Source: Vesta saturnalis (Eukaryota; Arthropoda; Insecta; Coleoptera; Lampyridae). Taken from it: a stretch of DNA of 64,000 nt. Below the pieces are notes generated by a model, which made no database searches, was not told the DNA's origin, and saw only the letters and a list, made by a program, of their open reading frames with translations. Below are positions 22,180 through 34,368 of this stretch, piece by piece; the stretch's first letter is position 1; every line of letters starts with the position of its first letter. The translations under genes were made by a program, and so were the position numbers. Location of the stretch: the NCBI GenBank assembly GCA_036346205.1, contig JARFJB010002143.1:1869001-1933000 (forward strand). The letters run 5' to 3'.

Positions 22180-22900
22180 AGACCAAACACAAGTTTCTGT
22201 ATTTGTCTTATAAGTTAGCATTAGGGCCCCCTTATTAGAATACTATTTCCAGCCAGACATGGGAGCCAATGCAGGGGTGTGAAGGCCCGAAAGCAAGTTG
22301 CGAAGCCCTATGTCTGTCTTATAAGTTAGCAATACGCCTCTTATTAGAATACAAGTTCAAATTTTTCGCAATAAGTAATCAGAATGTAAACACAAATACA
22401 AATTCAAATTTCCCTCCAAGGGACCAGGGACTAAGACACGAAAATAAGTAGCGGCGAAGCCCTATGTCTGCCTTGTAAGTCAACATTAGGCGCCCTTATT
22501 ATAATACAAGTTCAAATTTCCCCTCATAGATGGCACCACAAACAAATTCAAATTTTTGGTCGAGGTGCGTGTGCCTGAGAGTAAGTTTCTAAGCCCTACA
22601 GTTGTATTACAAGTTAGCATTATACTCCTTATTACAATACAAATTCATATTTCCAGCCATAACCTGCAAATTTTCCGCCAATGGGGCCTCAACAAGGGGC
22701 AAAGCCACGAGAGCAAGTTGCGCAGCCCTGTACCTGTCTTACAAGTTGGCATTAGGCTTTTTATTATAACACAAATTCAAATTTTCCGCCAAGGATACCA
22801 CGGCAATACCCGAAAAAGTTCAGATCACATGGGGCGAACACCCGAGAACAAGTTGCGACGCCCTACACCTGTCTTACAATCTCGATTATGTTCGGGGAGG
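22180..22900. repeat. Degenerate tandem repeat, ~110-150 bp unit, about six copies
   Basis: The block CTGTCTTATAAGTTAGCATT and variants starts near 22203, 22311, 22464, 22600, 22732 and 22867. Each is followed by CCTTATTAGAATAC and AATTCAAATTTCC-type sequence and preceded by AAGTTGCGAAGCCCTA. The block leads directly into the Polinton capsid fragment, so it may be part of that element's non-coding region or an independent minisatellite. Confidence 0.7.
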
Positions 22901-22964
22901 GTTGGAGTGGGTCGCCGAAACAGCCTTCACCGAAAATCTCGCGACGAAAAATTTTACCTATATG

Positions 22965-23418
22965 AGACATGCAAATAACGGTTTCTCGAAACGTCAAGTA
23001 CTTGCAGCGACCAGCAAACAGGTTGAGATGATTGGTCATGTGCACTAGGATTTTATTTAATCAGGGAAAGTTTCTCATAAGTGGTGTTGAGTTAAAGGTT
23101 AAATTTGTACGATCAAGAGATACCTATAGTCTAATAGCGGCGTACGGTTCAAATTACAAGACGCGTATTATGGACGCTAGTTTACTGGTGAGACGTATGC
23201 GAATAAATCCCACCATTCTAATTGCATGCGCGAAAGCCTTAGAAACAACTGCAGCAAAATACTCTGTTACAAGGACCGAAGTAAAAGTGCTAACTATACC
23301 TGTGGGCATACAGCGAAAATCATTGGATAATGTCTTCCTGGGACAGTTACCTAAACGATGCATCGTAGGTTTTACCGCAAATAAAGCCTTGGGAGAAAGA
23401 ATGTGTAAAGGTTATTGA
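22965..23418 (+). pseudogene. Polinton (Maverick) major capsid protein, internal fragment
   Basis: The plus frame contains FLISGVELKVKFVRSRDTYS, MDASLLVRRMRINPTILIAC, TRTEVKVLTIPVG and LDNVFLGQLPKRCIVGF. These blocks match the conserved central to C-terminal part of the Polinton capsid protein, known in databases as F54H12.2-like. It is the double jelly-roll shell protein. A little upstream (~23010-23060) the matching EMIGHVH segment is present but separated by a stop at ~23049 and a frame change. The N-terminal half and the last portion are missing. Adjacent Polinton-type terminal repeats (24.5-25.3 kb) lie downstream in the orientation expected for the right end of the element. A decayed relic, not an active virus-like unit. 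Confidence 0.8.
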
Positions 23419-24509
23419 CTTTCACATTAACTGTAACCCCGTTAGTGTGATTTTTACCCATATGAAAGCATCGCATCGTTAAATTTTGCCTATATGATTA
23501 GATTTGATGTTTGTTAAGGAATTGCTGGACACTTTTCGTAATAATCTTTTCTCATCTATGAAAAATAACCGAAAATACGTCGATTATAGAACATGTGGTT
23601 TTCAGCTTCAGAGCTCATGTCCACCCCATCTTGCTAAATACATCGATAACCGTTAGTATATAATTATACCCGTCATTATATTTACTTAGATTTCTCATAT
23701 CGAAAAGATCCGCTTGCCACAGCTCGTAAATGTTGCTCACAATATATTTATTTCGAGTAAATTTCTCACTACAGGTTTATGTATAGTGTACTCTACTTGT
23801 TTCTGTAACCGCGCTATCTTCCCTAGGGGCCTGTTTTTAAATCTAAGTTCCTTTTTGACAGGGGTATTTCTGCTAAGGCAGAGCTTGTATGTAAAATAGG
23901 CTTATATGATGGTATGACAACCCCATTATCGGTAAAACCTGAAAATTTAAAAATAGCACTCTAACAGGCGGTCAGCATGCATGATTAAAAATCTAAAGAC
24001 GTTTTTTTTGCAAGAGGTATTTCTGATGAGACTGAACTTTTATGTATGTAAAATAATATAGAGGCGAAATCTAGCTTAAAGAAGAGGACACATTCAATTC
24101 GCTGCATAAATCACAATATTAAATAACCTGTATGCGCAAATATATATTTGGTTTTGGCTGTTGACGGTTCACACGAAGAGTTTGATAGACATTTTATTCT
24201 AAGTTAGCTAGTAATTTAATTTATTATAACAGCTCCGCAATTGCATTGCATCTCTTTAACTAATGTAGCCTGTGATAGCTAAAAGCCCAGGTATATAGAT
24301 GTACGTAAAATATGTACGGTGTCTATTATTATTGTTTACGTCCAATTACGAAATCGTAGATTCACTTTTGTATAACAACAATCTAATTAACTGATTACGC
24401 AATACCCATTAACTGTTTTATTATCATTATACATACGTTATCTTTATCTTGATTAGCTTCTTTAATATCAAAAACAATCCAATTGTTTATTAGCTTTAAA
24501 AAATAGACC
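23419..24509. other. Probable decayed Polinton interior, no gene recognised
   Basis: Between the capsid fragment and the terminal repeats I see no intact coding region. Position suggests remnant Polinton sequence, but no motif proves it. Confidence 0.35.
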
Positions 24510-25300
24510 AAAATACGATCCCCACGTGGGTGTATAAAAAAAATGGCTACCAAGGTGTCCCAGGGTCAAAAATCCAAAATAGCAAAATTTTTAAATGTTT
24601 GTAAACACATTAATTAACACAAAGTCGACGGCTGATTACTACTTTCCAATTCATATAAAATGAAGTTGTATAACTGTTTAATAATAATAAACACAGATTA
24701 AGAAGCCTGCGAACAGATTCCAGTCTTACAAGACTAGGACCCCTTGTTAGAATACAACCACCAATGCATAAATAAATTCGGTCATAATTTGTAGATGGGA
24801 TTAAAGGAAATGTAATAATAATTATAAAATCTCCTTTGATAAAAACAACCCTAATTAATAATAGATTAAATCTTTTTGACTCAGAACACTGCCTACCTTC
24901 CAAGGGCTGAACTGCCAAAAAGGCTCTTAATAGAACCAAAATTAGGGTGAAAGTTCCATCAAGGGGCTGAAAATGGCCACCGAAAAAGGAGTGAACTGCC
25001 AAAAATGCTCTTGATACAACCAAAAGGGCTTTAATTAGGGTGAAAATTAGGGTGAAAATTCCATCAAGGGGTTGAAAATGACCACCGAAAAGGAGCCATA
25101 AAAAAGGGGTGAACTGACAAAAAGGTTCTTAACACAACCAAAAGGGCTCTAATTAGGGTTAAAGTTCCATCAAGGGGTTGAAAAAGGCCTGCGAAAAGAA
25201 GTCATAAACAAGGGGTGAAAAACACGATCCCCACGTGGTCATATCAAAAATGGTGGGTTTTCCCCAAAAAATCCAAGATGGCGGGTGGTGCCGGTGTACT
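24510..25300 (-). repeat. Polinton-type right terminal repeat block with ~106 bp internal tandem repeats
   Basis: The block CCATCAAGGGG(C/T)TGAAAA occurs at about 24956, 25063 and 25168 (spacings ~107 and ~105), each with GGGTGAACTG-like and CTCTAATTAGGGT-like blocks. At the inner edge (24893) sits CTACCTTCCAAGGGCTGAAC. The whole block matches 55730-55970 on the opposite strand, including the inner edge. A second direct motif, CGATCCCCACGTGG, lies at 24518 and 25227. The similarity in inverted orientation next to Polinton genes at both loci supports a terminal inverted repeat. Confidence 0.7.
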
Positions 25301-28300
25301 ACTGATGATATTTAATACCTAATTTTTGTCATTGCAATTTAGGTTATAAGTGCATTGGAACGTTGTCCTATAATTGGAATTGGCAATGCTATTGAGAAAA
25401 TAAACATTATTAGTATTATATTCTATTAAAAGGACGATATTAAAAAATAAATTCCAATAGATAATTCACAGATCTTTATCCCAATCGTTTATTTTAATCA
25501 CATTTCTTTAATCTTAGCTAGATCAATTCTCTATAATCTACATCAGGAAATATCTACTCATTCTAGGTCAAACAGCTATAATAAATAATTAAATAAATAA
25601 ATAAATATTAAAATTGCAAGAATAGTTGATAAATAACGGTAATATTTTTCATTACGTGTGAATATGTGACTGTCTTAAATACGGGTGTAAGATTATTTTC
25701 TGGGAGACATTGAGTTAAAGAATAAAATTAAATTGTACTTTTAGAGTACGATTAATTCATTTCGTACAAGGCAACTGTATTGGAATCGTATCAGAAACTA
25801 TATGCTGTCGTATGCTTTGCGAAAATGTGTTACTATTTCTGTAAGGTGTCAATTTGTTTATTGAGATCGAATAGTATGTCAAAGAGATCTCTTTGATCCC
25901 ACAATTGCGATTCGATGATTCTGCATTCGCAGAACGTTCTCAGGTAAATAGATCGACATAAGGAAGGATCTTCTTTTTATGATGTACACGCGCAATCTTT
26001 CCGGATCCCCGCGTTTATTTCGACAACTTCAGATGGAACTAGATCTACGCTGATTTACTTTTATTACTACATTTACATTTTCACATTTCTGTCTTTTCCC
26101 TGTTTTGTGGGGCATCTCTGTAGACACAATCCGTGCTTTGCGGAGCTTTTAAGTGGTAAAACGAGTCTCGAGTTTGAGGTCTCTCGTGACCAATACTTAT
26201 ACATATTTTAACTAAGAGTGTATAAGAGGAGATTGTGTTTTTAAAGCGCCGGTAATTTGAAATTACCACGAAAAATTGTTCATAAGAGAGATATAAAAGT
26301 AACCCTTTAAGGATTTCTTGAATTCGAGTGTTATTGCGTGTGAAATTAAAACGTAAATTCAACCCTTTAAAAGGTGAACAAATGCAACCATTTAAAGTTA
26401 ATTTTACATCTTGTAGTAGTTGTTTCTGCAAAAAGATGGGCACTTGTTATCAACACTGAGTAAGATTCGAGCTGCATTTAAATGACGAGGGATAGCTTCC
26501 CTCTTGTAACTTCGTCAACATAGCAACTTTGTGGTTCAATGACGCGACTGCTTACTAAATCTATACGGGCTTCTATACAATACTGCGAATTAGCGTAGCA
26601 TCTTTAACTAATACTAACAAATTAATAGAATTAGGCATCGGATGCAGTTTTTTTTTATTAAACTTGAACATCACTGTGAATACACACTTATTTCGACTAC
26701 CCTTCGCGCTTCCGAGGCGAATATTAGCCAAACTGTAAATACAATATTTGGTTTTCTTATTGAGGGTGTCAATTTGAAATATTTTAAACCGCAAACTAAC
26801 ACTTTCGGTTTATTTCGTATAACATGTAACTTTTGTATATTATATTTGCATTATTTTTATGCCTAATTGTAATCGATATAATTTGCAGAATTACTATTTC
26901 TATTATCTTTATCTTTAGTGATGGTGCTGCATTATTTGCCACTTCCCCCGCTATGATGCTGTCCCACCCAGAAAGGTAAGAAATTACCTTATTAATTAAT
27001 TCAAATTTGTTGCGAAATCTATAGTGTAAGTCAAAGTGTTTTAGCACATAAAAAATTGCAGCAATGCCAGTCGCTTTTCTTTTTTTTCTGTGAAATAAAG
27101 GCACACCGTTCAGTTCCCTTCTCAAAGATGTAATAGGCTGAACGATTTAATGGTCTCATGAGACATTTTGTTCTGATAATTTAAAACGCATCATTTTGTA
27201 AAATGAAATTTTACAGTACATATTTCCCGTCACATACTTCTTACATTTTATTGTTACAGATTGCCCACTTTGCATACACTCATCTTCTCATAAAAAAGTC
27301 GTTTCTGCATTTGCTTTATTTTATGGCGAACTCTATTCATGTATGAAAATTAAGCCGAACACTTTAATGGTTTGACCTAAATTTTATGGTACAAATCATT
27401 GATGGCTTATTCCATTATGCCAAGAATTATATTTTCATTTATATGGGCAAATGGTTGATAACGATCGGTCGTTAAAATGAGAAAGTAACGGAGTAAGAGA
27501 TATATTGTGACAAGCAAGCAAGAGTGCGTTATGTATTATGCACCCTCATCCCTTGCACTACCTGATCTAACTTCGTGATACATGTACACATTATAACTGT
27601 CAAAAATTTTATCAGATGGAGTAATGTTCGAAATACAGCTGTATATACTACTACTACTACTTAAGAAGGAATTAATCTATGAATTCTTCAAAATCGTACC
27701 CTTTGAGTTTTTTTTTGTTGTCTTTTTATTTTTATATTTTTTGCTCATGAATAACTTTGAATACAGCTACGCATAATTAAACAATTCAATAAGTAGGGTA
27801 CAAATGATGTTTACTCACAGAAATTAGTATTTCTTCCACCAACCAAAATGCGGTTAAGGTTTAATTATTGCGCATTTACAAAAATTTTTTAATTGTACTC
27901 AAAGTCATTTTAACAGGGGTTAACACCCGTTAGGGTGATGTAAGCGTGTTTAACTCAATTAATTATTCAGTAATTTATATTCGACAATCTAATAATTATC
28001 AAAAGCTACATGCCACCTGTGGTTTAATTTCATCACTGAAAGCCTAGAATTTGATTATCATACACGTACTAATTTTTTTCATGTAAAACAAAACAAACGT
28101 AATTAAAAAACTAGATTTTTATCATTAAAAGAACTGGGTCACTTGAAGTATTTTATGTTAAATGCTCTTACCCAATATTTACAAATTTCAACACATTTGT
28201 TTATTTTTATATAATGACAGTGATGACTAAATATGCAAGAAAGCTATTGAGAAATATTGACTGTCCACAAATAGAGGTGTCTGTTTGAATCACCGGAAGC

Positions 28301-28350
28301 TAGAAACTACATTCGTGCCTTGAAAATTAATTGATATTTAAAAAAGTTGA
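25301..28350. other. AT-rich intergenic DNA, nothing recognised
   Basis: About 3 kb in which I see no domain motif, tandem array or inverted repeat. ORFs at 26081-26443 and 26796-27125 show no family signature and overlap ORFs on the other strand. They are not called. Confidence 0.4.
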
Positions 28351-28351
28351 A

Positions 28352-29035
28352 AGCTGGTTCTTATAATTAAGATGATTAATGTGTGTATATATACAGGGTG
28401 TATTTTAAAATCACCGACAAACGAAAACTGGAGATTGTATGATTCAAAATAAGACAAAATGATCCTACACGTTTTTCCGAAAATGCTTCCTAACCGAGGT
28501 ACAGGTTGATTAAAAAATACTTTTTAAGGTTTTTAAGATTCCTCAAAAACTACAAAACATATTACACTGAGATTTGATACACCTAAATGTCTAATTAAAT
28601 AGAATTAATCAGTTGAGTTTGAGTCAACTGACTCCATCCAGTGGCGTAAAATATTTTAAGTTAATCAGTTTAAGTAAAAAAAACGCACGCGCAAGCTGGT
28701 TCTTATAATTAAGATGATTAATGTGTGTATATATACAGGGTGTATTTTAAAATCACCGATAAACGAAAACTGGAGATTGTATGATTCAAAATAAGACAAA
28801 ATGATCCTACACGTTTTTCCGAAAATGCTTCCTAACCGAGGTACAGGTTGATTAAAAAATACTTTTTAAGGTTTTTTAAGATTCCTCAAAACTACAAAAC
28901 ATATTACACTGAGATTTGATACACCTAAATGTCTAATTAAATAGAATTAATCAGTTGAGTTTGAGTCAACTGACTCCATCCAGTGGCGTAAAATATTTTA
29001 AGTTAATCAGTTTAAGTAAAAAAAACGCATGCACC
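28352..29035. repeat. 342-bp tandem duplication spanning the left end of a mariner element
   Basis: The block beginning AGCTGGTTCTTATAATTAAG occurs at about 28352 and 28694, and the element end CAGGGTGTATTTTAAAATCA at 28394 and 28736. The two copies differ at only a few bases, so the duplication is young. It includes about 40 bp of flank plus about 300 bp of TIR. Confidence 0.9.
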
Positions 29036-30883
29036 TAGTTTTTGAAGAAATATTTTTGATAGATTCAACATTTAATTCTGCAAATAAAATCATACTTAGT
29101 ATTTTTTCGATTCGGCGCCCCGTTTTTGAAATATTTTGCATTAACGTAAACGACCACATTATTCAATAAAAATCAAAATTTGTTTTATTTTACAAAAAAT
29201 AATGCAGTTAACTATTAGGTACATTATTAAAGAGATATTGAAGGAATCAAAAACAAAATAATAATTATTTTTATGCATATTGGTCAAAATGTCCTCCTTC
29301 CTTTTGAATGCAAGCTTGTATTCTTCTTAGCAAATGAAACCTAACATGCTGAAAAATCTGTGGCATAGCCCTAATCTCATCGCATGCCATCTGTATGCGA
29401 TTCCAAAGTTGCTCTCAATTATGAATTTGAACAGAATAGACACGAATTTTCAGATACCCCCACACAAAAAAATCTAATGGATTTAAATCTGGCGATAGTG
29501 CCAGCCACGGTACTTCACTTCCTCGTCCAATCCAGCGTCCAGGGAACCATGCATTTAAAACTTCTCTGACGTTTCGTGCAGAATGTGGTGGTACATCATC
29601 ATGCATGAAATACATGTTCATTCTAACATCTAAGGGTACGTCGTCAAACAATTCTGGCAAATCTTCTCTCAAAAAATTTAAATAGAATTCGCCAGTAAGT
29701 CTTTGAGGAAAACGGATAGGTCCGATTAGGTGATCGTCTAGTATACCTATCCAAATATTTTCGCTAAATCTATCTTGGTGAGCTGTAACTACAGTTGGAT
29801 GCTGATTTTCATCTAACCATTTGTGGGAATTATGCAAGTTTATTATTCCATTTCGGAAAAAAATATAGCCATCAGTGGTGAATAAGTTTCTAACAAATTG
29901 TACATCTTCAACATTTTTATTTAAAAACCATTCGCAAAAATTCATTCGACGAGGATGTTCAGCAGGCATTAATTTTTGTAGATGAAAGGGATGTAAATTT
30001 TGTTCTCGTAAAACTTTCCAAGACTTGCTATGCGGCACACCAAACCTAACTCACGCGTACTTATTGCTGAATTTTCATAAACTCTATCTAAAATTTGTTC
30101 CTGAATTTCAACTGGTATACGAGCATTTCGTCCGGAATTTTTCTTTCCTTTTAAACTTCCATACTCTAACAAGTTACGATGAACGGTTCTAAACGTAGTA
30201 TGATGTGGATGTCTTCTATTTGGAAATCTTTATTCATAAAGTCGAGCAGCTGTACGAGCATTGCAATTCGTATTACCATAACATAAATGCATATCGACCA
30301 GTTCTCGTTTGAAATAATTCATTTTTTCACAATAATTAGACACAAACAATGAATTACAAAACACGCGTAAATGCAACTATTAGAGCAAACATAAGATACG
30401 TAACTGTCAAATGCAAAGCAATCTCTGAATTAGTTAATTTGATTATTACTGAATAATGTAGTCGTTTATGTTAATGCAAATTATGTAAATACAAATGCCT
30501 AATCGAAAAAATACTAAGTATGATTTTATTTGCAGAATTAAATGTTGAATTTAACAAAAAAATATTTCTTCAAAAAAAGCAGGGACGTGCGATTTTTTTT
30601 ACTTAAAGTGATTAACTTAACATATTCTACGTCACTGGACGGAACCAGTTGACTCAAACTCACCTGATTAATTGTACTTCATTAGAGATGTAGGTGTACC
30701 AAATCTCAGTGTAATATCTTTTGTAGTTTTTTAGGAATCTTAAAAAAATCTTAAAAAAACTATTTTTTAATCAACCTGTATCTCGTTTAGGAAGCATTTT
30801 CGGAAAAGCGTTTATGATATTTTTGTCTTATTTTGAATCATAGAATCTCCAGTTTTCGTTTTTCGGTGATTTTAAAATACACC

Positions 30884-30886
<3 letters not shown>
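28394..30886 (-). mobile_element. DD41D mariner-group transposon with ~430 bp TIRs
   Basis: The left end (28394, and again 28736 because of the duplication) reads CAGGGTGTATTTTAAAATCA. The right end at 30886 reads the same inward. Both are flanked by TA; the right flank is a long (TA)n tract. The inverted repeats run from 28736 to about 29170 and from about 30445 to 30886, much longer than in classical mariners. One minus-strand transposase gene lies between them. Confidence 0.9.
29271..30322 (-). pseudogene. Mariner-superfamily transposase, DD41D type, nearly intact
   Basis: The start MNYFKRELVDMHLCYG at 30322 is followed by a helix-turn-helix region (NARTAARLYE, stop, RFPNRRHPHHTTFRTVHRNL) and a second HTH (IPVEIQEQILDRVYENSAIS). 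The catalytic domain holds LFTTDGYIFF (first Asp), YFMHDDVPPHSA (second Asp) and SPDLNPLDFFVWGYLK (third Asp). I count 41 residues between the second and third Asp, giving DD41D as in the rosa/Visitor-type clade. The tail is HLLRRIQACIQKEGGHFDQY, ending at TAA 29271. Damage is limited: two in-frame stops (in LYE-stop-RFPN and near 29412) and one frameshift around 30040. Length about 350 codons is normal. All three catalytic Asp codons survive. Confidence 0.88.

Positions 30887-30951
<65 letters not shown>
30887..30951. repeat. (TA)n microsatellite between two elements
   Basis: About 32 TA units. The tract is bordered on the left by the mariner end and on the right by the putative end of the 31-34 kb element. 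Confidence 0.97.
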
Positions 30952-30954
<3 letters not shown>

Positions 30955-33900
30955 CGCTCGCATGCAAGAACCGCTAAGTGCGTTAAAGTAAATTTTACAG
31001 GAGGCAGAAAAATGTTACTAAAGGTTTATATTTCAAGTAATTTAGTAAGTGATTTTTTGAGATTAATTAAAGCGTTACAATAATTTTAAAATATGTGTGG
31101 TCTATAAATTGACAAATGAATGATTACCCTGAGTCCCTGAAATAAAATTTATATTAGTATGCACTTAGCGCTTTTATTTGCGCGTATTTTGTACATGGCC
31201 GTTTTCACAATAAAAATGATTTACAGGAATCTCGTTTTATTTAAACAGATAATACTCTACAATATTATGGACAATACAAAATCAAACAATAATTCTACAA
31301 ATAAACAAAACAAAGAAAAGAAAACATTACAAAATATTAATGAAATAATCCAAATTATCAATGGTTAAATTATCGTAAAAAGTTGGTGATCCTTGTGCAT
31401 GCAAGACTTTACCGATTGTAAATTATCAAATTTTTGTTTCAATTTTTAGAGGTCTACGGTGTGGAAGGGGTTGAAATTCTTCCGAATGCCCTTTTTTCCT
31501 GGCCTAATTGACACATAATTGCTGGAAAGAGCTTCATAATTTTTAAAAATGAGTAATCTAGATGTTTGACTATGTAGAGTTGCTTGATTCGTGTCTGTCT
31601 CATTCTGCTTTGGTAATCTGCCGGAGTGTAAATGGGCGGAGAAAACGGTCCTTCTAGTGTAGAATGGACACTGTCTACCTCCATCATAGTGTGCCCTTTT
31701 TCTAATATAATTTGTTCAATTGTGATATTATGTATTTTCGTCACATTTGCTAGTGCACTTGCTAGACATCGATTTTTATTCTGATAAGCACAACCATCTG
31801 AAAAATGATGATTTTTCTTATAATTGAGATGGTTTAAAATGAAATCTAGAACGCACGATGTAAATTCGTTGGATGAAACCGCTCCATCTCCTTCGTGCCA
31901 AACATACAGATGTACGTCTTTGTTATTAGAAACATAAATACTGAAGTTGTGTACTTGTAATAAGTTTTGCTTGGAGACTAATAGTTTAGGACAAACCAAC
32001 ACGCTTTGAACATCCGTTGTAAAAACCAGGGTAGCGGGATCATCTAACAATGAAGCTATTGCGTTTTCTTTAGCTTTTCGTGCCTCCTCCTTTTTTAATC
32101 TGTGCAAATCATATTCAGTCTGACTTCAGGTACCTTCCTTGAAAGCTACACATAGATCACATTGATCTTTGCGAAGCTTATGAATCGAAATTTTATTTTT
32201 TTCCAGCACTTCGCAGAATTTTTTTCTCGCAACCGAGAGATTAGCTGTTTCCGCACACCAAGCCTGATAAACTTGATGCATACGAACAAGTGATCTAAAA
32301 GAAGAATCAACGTAAGTTCGGGTTGTTGAAGATCTGCAGTAGTGGCTAGGAACTTTTGGAATCATTTTTAGCCAGCTTTCTACAGAGCTTGACTTATTGG
32401 TCTTTCTTGTTTTTTGGGATTTTAGCTCACCACCTCTCATTTCACTTCTATCTTGCTTCTTTCCTTCGGCTTCTTTATTTTCTGGTTTATCTGCTCTTTC
32501 CGAGTTTGCGATCCAGCGATTGGAAGAATCTTTTTTGATATCTAAAGTAGACAAAAAAAAATTTCGGCATACCCTGGATTTGATTCCATCAGTGTTGGGC
32601 AGTAGCAGTCATAGCCGTAGTTTTTTTTTTTTTTTTTGGTTTAAGTGTCTCCGTGGTGGTTCTTCTTCTTGTTATGGATCTGAAGTCAACAAGTCCTCCC
32701 AAATAGGCTTTTTTAGAATCCCAATTTTTCAATTCCTAAAACTTATCAAAAATCTTTTGTCGGTTGACTTCTGAAAACTTCTCACACATAAAACTACTTT
32801 TAGATGAATTAGTAGTTTTATTATGCTTACGAAATTTCGGTTTGACTAGTCGTTGTTTTCTTTCAGTCAAAATATAGGTATTTTTTTTAACACGTTTTGT
32901 GGTTTGATACTTTTGACCCATCAGCCTGGTTTTTCTTTCTTGAATTTTTTTTGGTTGTAGACTGTTCTGCGTTTCCATCAGAATAATTTTGTTCTCCTAC
33001 ATCAGGGGTATGGTTAGTTTCAATAACTGTTTCCAAATTATTAGAAATATCACTCAAAATGTTTGCATATTGTTTCAAGTTATCATCGTTCTTTCCATCT
33101 GATGCTATCTCATTTGTTTGTTGTTGTACGCCGATTGAGTTATGCAGTTCTTGTGAAGTAACCCTTCCTATTTCAATTTCCATATCATCATGTACAGGTA
33201 ATAAATTTGTCTCATCGTTTATATTATATTGTATTATTTATATGTCATGCCTGATATTAGTTACATTAGTCAGTTCTTCTATAATAATCCCTTCTTCCAC
33301 TTGATATTCAACATTAGGTAAGAAAATTGTGGAACAAATGGCGTCACTATTTTCTAGGTTATTTAAATCCATTTCCATTAGTTTCCTACCTCTTGAGTAA
33401 GCCATGGTAATATCTGTAAAAGAAGGGTTAAGGTCCAAATTTAGAGAGGACAAAGTCATGCAATAGATAATAGTTAAAATATTAAAAATAATTTCAGTGA
33501 GTACTTTAGTTTCGGTTAGTTAAAATTAACAAAATTTGAGGTTAATGTAATATAATTAGAACAAAATAAACGATATATTGGTTAATTTAATGTTAATTCA
33601 TTTAATTATGCTTTCTTACCTATTTATTTAGTAATAAAATGTTCCAATAATTTAATTTTATTGCTAACTTCCACTTAAAAAAAGGTCGTAATGCGACACT
33701 TATTATTCACTTTCATTAAAATCCGCTACAAAATTAGCTATGTGCAACTAATTCTACATAGCGGTTCTTGATGGCACTAAATAATTGTTTTGCACATGGC
33801 GCTTTTGGTTTAAGCGGGTATTTCCAATGCAAGATGTTTGATTTTAACATGACTGATTTTACAGAACGGTAGATTTCGGTGTTTTGCGCTTCTTTCAACA

Positions 33901-33958
33901 CGTAACGCATTTTAGCCCAAAAGTTCACATAGCGCATTTTGCAAGCGCAGCGACGAAT
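30952..33958 (-). mobile_element. Putative DNA transposon bounded by (TA)n tracts, with short imperfect TIRs
   Basis: The left end reads TTGTCGCTCGCATGCAAGAA then CCGCTAAGTGCG. The right end, read inward, is TCGTCGCTGCGCTTGCAAAA then TGCGCTATGTGA. The two align over about 32 bp with small gaps. A further inverted copy of AAGAACCGCTATGTAG lies near 33757-33772. Both ends directly abut (TA)n tracts. A single minus-strand gene of a multi-copy insect family fills the interior. Superfamily not identified. Confidence 0.5.
31400..33405 (-). pseudogene. Multi-copy insect transposase-like protein with possible RNase H-type DDE core
   Basis: The likely start is the Met at 33405 (MAYSRGRKLMEMDLNN). A low-complexity Asn/Lys-rich N-terminal part follows to ~32780, then MCEKFSEVNRQKIFDKFW, which begins the conserved part. 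Downstream are WLKMIPKVPSHYCRSSTTRT, KDQCDLCVAFKEG, LVFTTDVQSVLVCPKLL, LYVWHEGDGAVSSNEF, HHFSDGCAYQNKNR and EKGHTMMEVDSVHSTLE. I recognise this order from repeated unnamed proteins in aphids, beetles and other insects. The acidic residues in FTTDVQ, FSDGC and MEVDSVH could form a DDE-like triad; this is inference. Frameshifts occur near 32550, 32700-32740 and 31510 (where SIRPGKKG continues in another frame), and a stop or frame break near 32110. Confidence 0.7.
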
Positions 33959-33960
33959 AC

Positions 33961-33963
<3 letters not shown>

Positions 33964-34037
<74 letters not shown>
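33964..34037. repeat. (TA)n microsatellite
   Basis: About 37 TA units, directly at the right border of the putative element at 30952-33958. The minus-strand ORF across it encodes only repeated Ile-Tyr and is not a gene. Confidence 0.98.
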
Positions 34038-34038
<1 letters not shown>

Positions 34039-34368
34039 CGCTTGGACGTAAAATTTTCATGTTTAGAACCCGTATTTGGTGTCATTAAATGTAGTCCAGT
34101 TTTGAAGACAATATTTATATTTTCAGAGATTTTTTGTCTCCTGAGAAAAATGCAATATTAGCAGCTTTTCATACGTGCCAGTATCTGCTCCTAGAGTCTG
34201 TTCCAATGATTTTTCTGGACATATTTGCCTAAAAACGCATTTTAACACCGGAACCGCACCATCGGTCATTTTGACCGTTTTAACTTTCAGAATTTTCATA
34301 AAATAATCCAAACTTTACATTACCAAAAGCGTTTTCGATTTCTTTCATTTTTAAACTTTTTTTACGAT
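34038..34368. other. Short unannotated spacer
   Basis: No supported feature. The minus-strand ORF at 34123-34311 has no family motif. Confidence 0.4.

Noticed and set aside
22556..22978. 140-codon plus-strand ORF
   Set aside because: It reads through the degenerate tandem array and its peptide repeats with the array.
24610..25023. 137-codon minus-strand ORF
   Set aside because: It lies in the terminal repeat block and repeats with the ~106 bp unit (similar peptides appear at 55732-55914).
26081..26443. 120-codon minus-strand ORF as a possible host gene
   Set aside because: No domain, signal peptide or splice context seen; composition fits chance in this region.
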